In this document: positions 7,804-16,027 of the stretch, piece after piece
Layout: every line of letters begins with the position of its first letter
Position numbering within the stretch: the stretch's first letter is position 1
NCBI RefSeq assembly: GCF_043641075.1
Contig: NZ_JBHZRC010000008.1
Location: 62,001-126,000 of the forward strand
DNA: 64,000 nt
Direction of reading: 5' to 3'
Source of the DNA: Bacillus_BD oryzisoli_A
Lineage (GTDB): Bacteria; Bacillota; Bacilli; Bacillales; Cytobacillaceae
Translations under genes and position numbers: made by a program
The notes under the pieces: model-generated
What the model was told of the DNA's origin: nothing
The model's input: the letters and a program-made list of their open reading frames with translations, nothing else
Database searches by the model: none

Positions 7804-9171
7804 ATGAATCATCGTGCGTATCTTGCTTTGGCAATTCCCCTAACGATCTCAACCATGACAACGCCTTTATTAGGTGCTGTGGATACAGCCGTTGTCGGGC
7901 AGCTGCCTGATCCAGCCTATATTGGAGGCGTTGCCGTCGGGACCCTTATTTTTAATACATTGTATTGGGTATTTGGCTTTTTGCGGGTCAGCACATCTGC
8001 TTTTGCCGCACAAGCGAACGGGGCAAGTGATCCAGTACAAGGAGTACTAGCATTGTCTCGTCCATTTTTATTAGCTGTGATTGTAGGGATCTGTTTTATT
8101 CTTTTACAATGGCCGATTGAGTACGGAGCTCTCCTATTGATTTCTCCTGATTCTGATGTGAGTAGGTTTGCAGCTGAATATTTTCGAATCCGGATTTGGG
8201 GAGCACCCTTTACCTTGATGAACTATGTGATTCTTGGCTGGTTAATGGGGATGGCTAAGATTAAAGAATCATTATTTTTACAAGTGTTAATGAATGTTTT
8301 AAATATGATTTTGGCGATTCTTTTTGTCCATGTCTTTTCTTTCGCTGTAAAAGGGGTCGCTGCAGCTGCCTTGATAGCGGAAGTAACAGCCTTTGTACTT
8401 GGATTAGTCATTGTTTTGAAAGCATCTGGGTTTGAATGGAAAATACCATCCATTCAAGAACTGATAGATATTCAGTCCATGAAAAAGATGTTTAACGTTA
8501 ACAAGGATTTGTTCATTCGAACGATTTGTTTATTAGTCGTGATTAATATGTTTACAGCAAAAGGTGCTTCGTTTGGGACAACATTTCTAGCTGCAAATGC
8601 TGTACTCTTTCAGATTCACTACATAATGGCTTATTTCTTCGAGGGGTTAGCTAACGCCTCTAGCATTCTTGTCGGCAAAGCGGTAGGATCTAATGACAAG
8701 GATTTATATAAAAAAACCCTTACGTTATCAAAGCAATGGTCGGTGATTACTGCGTTTCTCATAGCGTGTATTTATGGGTTATTTCAAGAACAAATCATTG
8801 GTCTTTTTACCAATTTGCCTAATGTGATCGATCTTTCAATAGAGTACGGAACATGGCTTATCATCTACCCATTTGCCGCATGCTTTGGCCTAGTCATCTA
8901 CGGTGTCTTCACAGGAGCAACTGAAATTGCCCCCGTGCGGAACTCGATGTTTTACGCAATGATTGTCTATATTATCATACAAATCACAGCAACCCCGATC
9001 TGGCACAATCATGGCCTATGGCTGGCTTTCATTATCTATACAATCGGGAGATCAGGGTTTCTAATAATGTACACTCCTAGATTAAATAAACAACTATTTC
9101 ATCTGGTCCACGGGGACAGGTCCCATGCCTCTCCCCTCAAAGACCATGAGGACAGTCCCGCGTCCCAGTGA
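7804..9171 (+). CDS. MATE family efflux transporter (DinF-like)
   Basis: 455 residues and about 12 hydrophobic segments in two MatE halves. It starts LALAIPLTISTMTTPLLGAVDTAVVG, a typical MATE first helix with the TAVVG motif. GAAGGAGA precedes the ATG. MATE proteins export cationic drugs or metabolites using Na+ or H+. Position behind a Fur-box importer could mean metallophore export, but repeats separate them and no biosynthesis gene is present, so this is only a suggestion. The last about 20 residues (VHGDRSHASPLKDHEDSPAS) are encoded by a family A repeat. Confidence 0.85.
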   Translation: MNHRAYLALAIPLTISTMTTPLLGAVDTAVVGQLPDPAYIGGVAVGTLIFNTLYWVFGFLRVSTSAFAAQANGASDPVQGVLALSRPFLLAVIVGICFILLQWPIEYGALLLISPDSDVSRFAAEYFRIRIWGAPFTLMNYVILGWLMGMAKIKESLFLQVLMNVLNMILAILFVHVFSFAVKGVAAAALIAEVTAFVLGLVIVLKASGFEWKIPSIQELIDIQSMKKMFNVNKDLFIRTICLLVVINMFTAKGASFGTTFLAANAVLFQIHYIMAYFFEGLANASSILVGKAVGSNDKDLYKKTLTLSKQWSVITAFLIACIYGLFQEQIIGLFTNLPNVIDLSIEYGTWLIIYPFAACFGLVIYGVFTGATEIAPVRNSMFYAMIVYIIIQITATPIWHNHGLWLAFIIYTIGRSGFLIMYTPRLNKQLFHLVHGDRSHASPLKDHEDSPASQ

Positions 9172-9190
9172 AGGGGCCTGGACCTGTCGT
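9103..9190. repeat. family A repeats forming the 3' end of the MATE gene
   Basis: GGTCCACGGGGACAGGTCCC begins inside the coding sequence, and a second, degenerate GAGGACAGTCCCGCGTCCC stretch contains the stop codon. The repeat is therefore translated. Confidence 0.8.
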
Positions 9191-9255
9191 TGACCCAGTA
9201 ATCAAATAAAGAAATGAAGAAAAAAGTATTGAGATCCAGTTTTATAAAAAAATCA

Positions 9256-9307
9256 AAAAGGAAAGTTCTACGGAGATTTTACATTCTCACAGAACTTTCC
9301 TTTTTTT
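9256..9307 (+). terminator. family B hairpin: terminator-like repeat
   Basis: GGAAAGTTCT (9260-9269) pairs with AGAACTTTCC (9291-9300), followed by seven T. Nearly the same hairpin recurs at 19.4, 34.1, 38.5 and 50.0 kb. Confidence 0.85.
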
Positions 9308-9791
9308 GTGTGGGACGAGGGTGACCGTCCCCCTGGCTCAAGTACTTGGCACTAGAGGCTCTTCATTTTTCATAGTGTGAAACGCGAGTAGTGTCCTTGT
9401 GTAATGATCTTGTTTCAAAAGAACTAGTACCTACTAACTATAACTCCCCTAATACAAAATATTAATTTTTATGAACAATGGTTTACCTGCAGAGGTATTA
9501 AACCCACTATTTTCAATATATTATGAAATTGATTCCCGTTTCAACAAGTAAACTAATCCTACTCCTTCATTCCTTTTATATTTTTCATATCAGTAGATAT
9601 CACTCTTCTCCCCATACTTTTTACATATTGACCACATATTTCCATTTTATCTATGATAGAAAGCGGAATAGTGTTGAATAATGTGGGTTTTTGGTGAATG
9701 TTGTAGATTTACGCAAGGTTAATTAATTTATAGGATTCAATTGAGTTTGGCTTTAGAGAAATAAACTATTTTACAAAGGGGAGTTAGGATT
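9308..9791. other. intergenic region with one family A repeat
   Basis: A decayed family A copy (GGGACGAGGGTGACCGTCCCC) occupies 9310-9340. The remainder up to the lipoprotein gene is AT-rich and shows no open frame with a ribosome site or clear hairpin. Confidence 0.6.
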
Positions 9792-10847
9792 GTGAGAAGG
9801 TTAGGTGTTTTTACTCTATTCAGTGCTTTAATCCTGTTATTGTCAGCTTGTAATGGAACTAGTGAAAAAACAGGCGCCGGCAGCAGCAAAATTATTGATG
9901 CTTCGATTGAAAATGCTTCATACATTTTAGCAGGGAAGGACGACGGCGTTTCAGAAGATAAAGAAACAAAGAAAGGCCTGTTAGCAGTTAAGCTAAAGGT
10001 TAAGAATAAAACCGATTCAGAGATTTCCATGTCTCCATATGATGATATTAAGATTTATGATGGGGAAAAACAATTGTCACCTGAAGACGACGTATACCTG
10101 TCTGACCTTGATATAGACTATTCACAAACTGGGGATATTGGCGCTGAAAAAGTGAAGGAAATGACGGTTATTATTAATGTTGAAAAGGATAAAAAATATG
10201 AGCTTGGCCTCAGACCATTCATAAAAGGTCCTGAAGATGCAGATGAGGTTAAGCTTGAATTAGATACGAAAAAGTATGCAGCGAGCTATGAGAAATTAAA
10301 TGATCCTGCTAAGGCGTTAACCGCATACATCGAAACAATCTATATGGATAAAGAGAACGCTGATTACGAAAAATATGTTTCTGCTGACAAAGCAGTCCTT
10401 CAAGAGGAGGCTAAAAAAGCATTTAAAGAGGCAGTACAGGATGGATTCATTGATTTAGCGATCCCAGATGCGGAAATCGACAAGCAATATAAGAATTATA
10501 AATCAGCCTTATCCCAGAAGTCTAAGTTCGATGCCGTAACAGTAGGGAATGCTGAAGGCAAGGCCGTAGTTCTAGTAGAATACTCTAATATTCCATTGGA
10601 TGACCTATATGATTATGTTAGTGACTACGATGAAGAATACTATCAAACAACAGGTAATTACGAGGGCGGCGAAGAGTACGCTCTTTCGAAATTCGACACC
10701 ATTATCAACTCTATTGAAGCAAAAGAAAACAAAGAAAAATTGGAAATCCTAATGGTCAAAAAAGACGGAAAATGGACCGTTGATCTATCAGATGATTACG
10801 CAGAAGAACAATTAACAGACGCATTTGCCGCAGGCGTGGGGTATTAA
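9792..10847 (+). CDS. lipoprotein with DUF5105-like region
   Basis: 351 residues, GTG start behind GGGGAG. The signal peptide ends with lipobox LSAC (C20). An immunoglobulin-like beta domain (about 33-150, including LAVKLKVKNKTDSEISMSPYDDIKIY) resembles DUF4352/DUF5067-type extracellular domains. A helical acidic C-terminal half (about 155-350) resembles DUF5105. It should be anchored to the outer face of the membrane; no catalytic residues are recognised. It appears to be a single-gene unit. Confidence 0.8.
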   Translation: MRRLGVFTLFSALILLLSACNGTSEKTGAGSSKIIDASIENASYILAGKDDGVSEDKETKKGLLAVKLKVKNKTDSEISMSPYDDIKIYDGEKQLSPEDDVYLSDLDIDYSQTGDIGAEKVKEMTVIINVEKDKKYELGLRPFIKGPEDADEVKLELDTKKYAASYEKLNDPAKALTAYIETIYMDKENADYEKYVSADKAVLQEEAKKAFKEAVQDGFIDLAIPDAEIDKQYKNYKSALSQKSKFDAVTVGNAEGKAVVLVEYSNIPLDDLYDYVSDYDEEYYQTTGNYEGGEEYALSKFDTIINSIEAKENKEKLEILMVKKDGKWTVDLSDDYAEEQLTDAFAAGVGY

Positions 10848-10853
10848 AGAAAG

Positions 10854-10878
10854 ATCAAGGTACGGGTCCCTTGGTTCT
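10854..10878. repeat. family A palindromic repeat
   Basis: GATCAAGGTACGGGTCCCTTGGTTC follows the lipoprotein stop by a few bases. I see one decayed arm. Confidence 0.75.
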
Positions 10879-10927
10879 CCCTCAAGCGGAGGTATCGGAT
10901 AGACCATGTACCAGCAGAATTGAAATT

Positions 10928-10962
10928 GCTCAATCCGAGTACAACTGGATTGGGCTTTTTAT
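10928..10962 (+). terminator. rho-independent terminator
   Basis: GCTCAATCC and GGATTGGGC form a 9-bp stem (one G-T pair) followed by TTTTTATTT. A similar AACCCAATCC hairpin is at 11783. Confidence 0.75.
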
Positions 10963-11002
10963 TTGTTCTGGAGCCCCTGTTAAAATTCAAGGGAATTCCA
11001 AC

Positions 11003-11033
11003 AACAGACCATGGGAATGTCCCATGGTCTGTT
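11003..11033. repeat. perfect 14-bp inverted repeat, family A variant
   Basis: AACAGACCATGGGA (11003-11016) and its exact complement (11020-11033) flank ATG. The outer GACCATGGGA arm resembles family A elements without the GGGAC core. Confidence 0.75.
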
Positions 11034-11173
11034 ATGGTGAACTCACAGCAAATATAGTTTTAGAAATGTTGTCGTTATTAATAATGTTAAACATTATTTG
11101 GTTATTAATATATCTTCGTCCATAACATTTCTATCAATCTCCATAAACTATAGAAAAGGAGTGGAGTTTTTAT

Positions 11174-11731
11174 ATGCGATTGTTCGATAATGACAGATTT
11201 AATAAAGCCGTCAACATACCTAACCCCCTGTATCAATCCGTACAGGGAAGATATTTTGTTGGACAAACGGAACACATTTGTTTCGGAAAAGGAAAAAATG
11301 GATGGGGAGGCTTAGTGAACAAATATAAATCCGATGTCGATTTGTTTGTAAATGCGTTTACAATAACCAATCATTCCGATCAACCTTTTGAGGCTGAAAT
11401 TTGGTTTAATCCCATTCCCCCTGGTAAACCAATAATTTCGAGAAATGTAACCCCCGCAAACACAGCTCTTTCGCCGCTTCCAAAGCCCAAAGTAAAAATT
11501 GCCTATAGCGAGTGTGTGGAAGGATTACCTAGAAAAGGGGTAATGGCATTTAGGCGGATTGTACCTCCGCAAAGTACTTTAACCAGTGATGAAGATGGGA
11601 AGTTTATCTTTCCTCCAGGCGGGTCATTTATTATTTATTTACTTTCACCAACTAATGAAATCATTCAAGCGGAAGTAGCATTTGGCTGGTTTGAAAAAGA
11701 AAAGATCAAAAGGACGGGTCCCCTGGTCTGA
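11174..11731 (+). CDS. DUF6143-like protein
   Basis: 185 residues. GGAGTGGAG precedes the ATG. Segments GRYFVGQTEHICFGKGKNGW, VNAFTITNHSDQPF, EIWFNPIPPG and GKFIFPPGGSFIIYLL resemble what I remember of the Bacillus DUF6143 family, predicted beta-rich proteins of unknown role. No signal peptide or membrane helix. The final residues KRTGPLV come from a family A repeat that supplies the stop codon. No function proposed. Confidence 0.75.
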   Translation: MRLFDNDRFNKAVNIPNPLYQSVQGRYFVGQTEHICFGKGKNGWGGLVNKYKSDVDLFVNAFTITNHSDQPFEAEIWFNPIPPGKPIISRNVTPANTALSPLPKPKVKIAYSECVEGLPRKGVMAFRRIVPPQSTLTSDEDGKFIFPPGGSFIIYLLSPTNEIIQAEVAFGWFEKEKIKRTGPLV

Positions 11732-11872
11732 AGAACCATGTAAATAGGTCCCAGAGATAATCAGTCAAGACTAATTGAAGGTAACCCAATCCAAGTATCA
11801 GAAGGATTGGGTTATTTTTATTGAATCAAAGATAAAATCAATAAAAAAGACCAAGGGACCGTCCCTGTGGCA
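11706..11872. repeat. family A repeats flanking the DUF6143-like gene end
   Basis: Copies at about 11706-11754 (partly coding) and 11848-11872 (core GGGACCGTCCC). Between them lies a terminator at 11783. Confidence 0.75.
11783..11820 (+). terminator. rho-independent terminator
   Basis: AACCCAATCC (11783-11792) pairs perfectly with GGATTGGGTT (11804-11813), followed by ATTTTTATT. Confidence 0.8.
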
Positions 11873-11954
11873 GCATTTAAATTTTATTTTGTGAAACAAT
11901 AGTTGTAAAACAGGATTTTTTTCGATGTGTCGCTGTAACCTAAGGAGAAGATCT

Positions 11955-13574
11955 ATGAAAAATTATAAACAAGCGCTGATAAAGAGCTTTAGGAAAAAGC
12001 TTGAGTCTTGGCCATATGAGCGAGAGTATGTTCACCATCAAGATTTACATCAATTCCTCCAGTCGATTTCCGAGACAGCTGCCGTCATTGGGCTAGACAA
12101 GGCCGGGGACCTGATCCAGCTGTTAATCGAGCAACAACAGGAAAACAAGGAAAAAGAATGGACAAGGGAAGGTCTACGGGACTTTTTAAGCCCTTTGCTC
12201 TCTATTTTCTATTATGAAGAATCCTCCACTATAGAGAACGTGATTGAATATAATGGAGGCTTGTCTGAAAGGAAGCTCATTTTATTAATAGACGATGATC
12301 CGGCATTCATCATGTTTCTCAAGGATGTTCTAGGGAAAATTGGCTGGGTGGTCATGGCTGTGGCTGATCCGGACAGGGCCATTCACTCGTATTATGATTT
12401 AAGACCTGATTGTGTCATTCTCCATACTCATAGCGAGAAGGAAAATGGACTTGCAGTACTAGTAAGGCTAAAGGAAGGTCTCAGGCAGGAGTTTATTCCG
12501 ACCATTATGATTAGTCATGATTTATCGAAGGAAATAAGGATGAAAAGCTACCAGCATGGTGCAGATGATTTCATCCAGCTTCCTTTCGAAATAGATGAGT
12601 TTATTGTAAGAATCAATCGGCAGCTGAAACGAAAACAGGCGATTGATGAGGTGATGCTGCTTGATGAATTAACGAGAGTATACAACCGGAACTATTTGCA
12701 GCCATCGTTTGAACGGTTAATCAGTCAGTTTAACAGAAGAAATGTGCCATTTTGTTTGGCTTTAATAGATCTAGATTGCTTTAGGCAAGTGAATGAAGCG
12801 CATGGTCATGCAGCGGGGGATTACGTATTAATTACATTTGCTGAAATGATTCAAAGCAGCTTAAGACAAGGCGACATCGTGATTCGCTATGGCAGCGATG
12901 AATTTCTCCTGCTGCTTCCGGGGGCACGAGCAAAGGATACGAAAAGGATATTGGATCGAATTCGACTCACCTTCTCGGAGAAAAAATTTGAGGATGTGAA
13001 TCATCATCAATCATTCTCCTGTTCCTTTTCGGCAGGCGTTCATGAAATTCAACGCGATGAATTAGATCTAAGAAGGAACATCGAGATTGTTGATCAAGCA
13101 TTATATGAAGCAAAGCAGGAAGGGAAAAATAGGGTAAAGGTTGTCCCGATAGATAACATTCGCTATCACCAAAAACCAATTCATGTGGGGATTGTTGATG
13201 ATGATCCGATTATCCGAACGATGCTGACGGACTTAATTAGTAAAAGCAATTTAATAGAAGGAGTTTTATTGGACATTCAAACCTTCAAGGATGGCATGGA
13301 ATTTATTGAATCCCATTGGTATTTGGAAAGCACCGATCCCTATTTAATTATTTTAGACGGAATGATGCCGCGAATGGACGGGATTGAGGTGCTGCAGAAG
13401 CTTAGGGAGCTGAGCTTTCAGGAAAGGTATACGATTATCATGCTAACCTCCCGCAAAAGTGACCAGGACATCTCACGTGCCATTCGGCTTGGTGCAGATG
13501 ACTATATCACAAAGCCGTTCAAGCCATTGGAGCTGGAAGCAAGGCTCGGGCATTTAATCAAAAGGATGAAATAG
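11955..13574 (+). CDS. diguanylate cyclase with two receiver domains (REC-GGDEF-REC)
   Basis: 539 residues from ATG 11955, eight bases after AAGGAG; the longer frame from 11925 is not used. An N-terminal helical region (1-100) precedes REC1 (about 107-224), with acidic DDD 113-115 but His157 where the phospho-Asp is expected. GGDEF (about 232-398) carries GSDEF at 313-317 with an RxxD inhibitory site (R304-D307) five residues ahead, so it is probably active and feedback-controlled. REC2 (410-538) is intact (D468, K520). It should make c-di-GMP in the cytoplasm under phosphorelay control. It heads the exopolysaccharide operon, one base from the next gene. Confidence 0.87.
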   Translation: MKNYKQALIKSFRKKLESWPYEREYVHHQDLHQFLQSISETAAVIGLDKAGDLIQLLIEQQQENKEKEWTREGLRDFLSPLLSIFYYEESSTIENVIEYNGGLSERKLILLIDDDPAFIMFLKDVLGKIGWVVMAVADPDRAIHSYYDLRPDCVILHTHSEKENGLAVLVRLKEGLRQEFIPTIMISHDLSKEIRMKSYQHGADDFIQLPFEIDEFIVRINRQLKRKQAIDEVMLLDELTRVYNRNYLQPSFERLISQFNRRNVPFCLALIDLDCFRQVNEAHGHAAGDYVLITFAEMIQSSLRQGDIVIRYGSDEFLLLLPGARAKDTKRILDRIRLTFSEKKFEDVNHHQSFSCSFSAGVHEIQRDELDLRRNIEIVDQALYEAKQEGKNRVKVVPIDNIRYHQKPIHVGIVDDDPIIRTMLTDLISKSNLIEGVLLDIQTFKDGMEFIESHWYLESTDPYLIILDGMMPRMDGIEVLQKLRELSFQERYTIIMLTSRKSDQDISRAIRLGADDYITKPFKPLELEARLGHLIKRMK

Positions 13575-13575
13575 T

Positions 13576-14628
13576 ATGATTGAAATGAGTTTGGTACTGC
13601 TTTTTCTACTATTTCTTGCGCTGCTTTTCATCTTAATCAGTCTTTTTTTCTATTTGATCGTAAAAAAATATCAAAACAATCAATTGAGACAAAGAATAAA
13701 CGCCATGAAGGATGAATATCGATTGGCTGTGTTTCATTATCTACAAAATGGTGAGTCCGAATTTTTAGGACAGGACCTTGGAGAGGAAAAAGTGAAGGCG
13801 CTTATCGAGCTTCTTAGTGATTATTCACATGTTTTAACAGGGCCTGAGGTGGAAGAGAAAATCCATCTTTTTGCGAAAGAGCATTTGTCCGATTTTATTA
13901 AAAAAGAGCTTACCAAAAAACGCTGGAGTCTTCGAATGAATGCTTTATTTGCTATAGAGGATTTCTATATGGAGCATTTAGTTCCCATTTTACACAAATT
14001 ATATGGAAAAAGAGGCACCACCCTTTCCGAAAAGGCGCAAATCCTCAAGCTGCTTGCCGCATTTAATGATTCGAAAATTGTTGACTATATAAAAGGGATT
14101 GATCAGGAGCTATCTGAGTTTTCATTGGTTTCGATCCTCTCCAGCATGAACGATGATAAGCTTGACGAGTTATTCTCATGCTTAGATGAGCTTCCAAAAA
14201 GAACACAATATATATTGGTTGAGATGATTGGGAAAAAACAGCTCACTGAGCATCATTCTCTTTTACAAAAACTGGTGCTGCAGGATGAGACGGAACTTAG
14301 GATTCGAGCCTTAAAAGCTTATGTGAATTCAGGAATCCCTATTGATGCGGCTGCGATTGATGGGTTTTTTGAAGAAGACAATTGGCAGCTACGGATGATG
14401 GCGGCAAGGGTTGCGGGAATGCAGCGGTTGGATCTGTACAAAGATAGGCTTCTTACTCTTTTATCTGACCGTGAATATGTCGTACGTGCTGAGGCGGCGA
14501 AAGCGATTCTCAGATTTAAAGAAGGCGAAGCGATTTTAAAAAAAGTGACAGATGAGTCAAAGGATATTTTTGCGAAGGATATGGCTGTAGAGTGGCTTGA
14601 GAAAGGACGCGGTGGCTATACATATTAA
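13576..14628 (+). CDS. membrane-anchored HEAT-repeat protein
   Basis: 350 residues. One N-terminal membrane helix (about 4-30) precedes a cytoplasmic alpha-helical body. The last two thirds show HEAT-like helix pairs, for example WSLRMNALFAIEDFY, DETELRIRALKAYVNSG, NWQLRMMAARVAGMQR and REYVVRAEAAKAILRF. HEAT arrays usually act as protein-binding scaffolds. It sits between the diguanylate cyclase and the glycosyltransferase with coupled reading frames, so it may link the cyclase to the polymer synthase. That role is inferred. Confidence 0.8.
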   Translation: MIEMSLVLLFLLFLALLFILISLFFYLIVKKYQNNQLRQRINAMKDEYRLAVFHYLQNGESEFLGQDLGEEKVKALIELLSDYSHVLTGPEVEEKIHLFAKEHLSDFIKKELTKKRWSLRMNALFAIEDFYMEHLVPILHKLYGKRGTTLSEKAQILKLLAAFNDSKIVDYIKGIDQELSEFSLVSILSSMNDDKLDELFSCLDELPKRTQYILVEMIGKKQLTEHHSLLQKLVLQDETELRIRALKAYVNSGIPIDAAAIDGFFEEDNWQLRMMAARVAGMQRLDLYKDRLLTLLSDREYVVRAEAAKAILRFKEGEAILKKVTDESKDIFAKDMAVEWLEKGRGGYTY

Positions 14629-16027
14629 TTGGGCAAACCTACTTATTGTTGGTAACTGGATTATTTTTTTTTATATGATCATGATTATCCTAGTGTATGT
14701 CGGAATGCTGACCCTTTCACTCTTACAGATTCGAAGAACCTATCAGCTTGATGAATTTGAGCCATATGAGGAGCTGCTGTTGTCCGAATATACAAAGCCC
14801 GTGTCTATTCTCGTACCAGCCTATAATGAATCAGCTGGAATCTATGGCAGCATCCGATCGCTGTTAAGCATCGAATATCCAGAATATGAAGTGATTATTA
14901 TTAATGACGGCTCTACCGATGATACGCTTGAAAAGCTGACGGAAAAGTTCCAGTTAGTGAAAATCAATCGAGTGTACCGGAAACAGCTGGAGACAAAGAC
15001 CATAAAAGGAATCTATCAATCAGTACTTTACCCTAACCTAGTGGTGCTGGATAAAGAAAATGGCGGTAAAGCGGATGCCTTGAATGCAGGAATTAATTGC
15101 TCCAGATATCCTTATTTCTGTTCATTGGATGGAGATTCCATTATTGAACGAAATGCTTTCCTGAAGGTTCTAAAGCCTATAATTGAATCGGATGATGAAG
15201 TGATAGCCTCAGGCGGAAGTGTCCGAATTGCGAATGGCTGCACGATTCAGAATGGTGAGCTGATTGATGTCGGCCTATCGACGAAGCCGATTGTACTGAT
15301 GCAGGTGATTGAGTATTTGCGGGCTTTTTTAACAGGAAGGGTTGGATTGAGCCGCAACAATTTACTTCTTATTGTATCAGGAGCGTTTGGGGTGTTTTCG
15401 AAAAAATGGGTCATCGAAGCGGGGGGCTATGCTCATACCGTTGGGGAGGATATGGAGCTGGTCGTTCGGCTTCATCGATATATGAAGGAAAAAAAGGTGG
15501 ACAAAAAAATTATTTATGTCCCAGATCCTGTTTGCTGGACAGAGGCCCCTGAGTCAATCAAGTTTCTGCGCCGGCAGCGCAAGCGGTGGCACCGCGGCCT
15601 ATTTGATAGCTTGTGGAAGCATAAAAAGCTAATGTTTAATCCAACATACGGCTCAATCGGATTATTTTCTATGCCTTATTTCTTTTTTATTGAATTTTTA
15701 GGACCGTTGGTTGAGCTGATTGGCTATATTCTGATGATTGTTTCTGTTTTTACAGAAAGTATTCAGATGGAGTATGCGATTTTGTTTTTCCTGCTTTCCT
15801 TGATATATGGCTCCATCTATTCAATGGCTGCTGTATTGCTTGAGGAATGGAGCATGGAAAGATATCCGAAGGTGCGGCATTTTGCGATTTTATTTTTCAT
15901 GTCTCTCACGGAGACACTTTGGTATCGCCCGCTTACCGTCATTTGGCGGGTCGAAGGGATGATCGAAATGGTTGCTGGTAAAAAAGGATGGGGTGAAATG
16001 GTGCGAAAAGGTGTTTCAAATGATTAA
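14612..16027 (+). CDS. processive family 2 glycosyltransferase (cellulose/hyaluronan-synthase type)
   Basis: About 471 residues from GTG 14612 behind AAAGGA; TTG 14597 is an alternative, and either way the gene overlaps the HEAT gene. One N-terminal membrane helix, then a GT2 domain: VSILVPAYNESAGIYGSI, INDGSTDDT, KENGGKADALNAGIN, SLDGDS (DxD), GEDMELVVRL, and the processivity motif RRQRKRWHRG (QxxRW type). Several C-terminal membrane helices follow. It should polymerise a nucleotide-sugar and extrude the chain. No PilZ domain is seen, so c-di-GMP control would have to act through another protein. Confidence 0.87.
   Translation: MAIHINWANLLIVGNWIIFFYMIMIILVYVGMLTLSLLQIRRTYQLDEFEPYEELLLSEYTKPVSILVPAYNESAGIYGSIRSLLSIEYPEYEVIIINDGSTDDTLEKLTEKFQLVKINRVYRKQLETKTIKGIYQSVLYPNLVVLDKENGGKADALNAGINCSRYPYFCSLDGDSIIERNAFLKVLKPIIESDDEVIASGGSVRIANGCTIQNGELIDVGLSTKPIVLMQVIEYLRAFLTGRVGLSRNNLLLIVSGAFGVFSKKWVIEAGGYAHTVGEDMELVVRLHRYMKEKKVDKKIIYVPDPVCWTEAPESIKFLRRQRKRWHRGLFDSLWKHKKLMFNPTYGSIGLFSMPYFFFIEFLGPLVELIGYILMIVSVFTESIQMEYAILFFLLSLIYGSIYSMAAVLLEEWSMERYPKVRHFAILFFMSLTETLWYRPLTVIWRVEGMIEMVAGKKGWGEMVRKGVSND

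Noticed and set aside
7683..7910. 75-codon open frame
   Set aside because: It is made of repeat sequence and an out-of-frame reading of the MATE gene start.
2584..9171. Complete metallophore synthesis-export-import locus
   Set aside because: Importer and MATE exporter are present, but no CntK/L/M-like or NRPS biosynthetic gene lies in the window, and repeats separate the exporter.
10871..11125. 84-codon open frame
   Set aside because: It runs through a family A repeat, a terminator and a 14-bp perfect hairpin; the codons look random.
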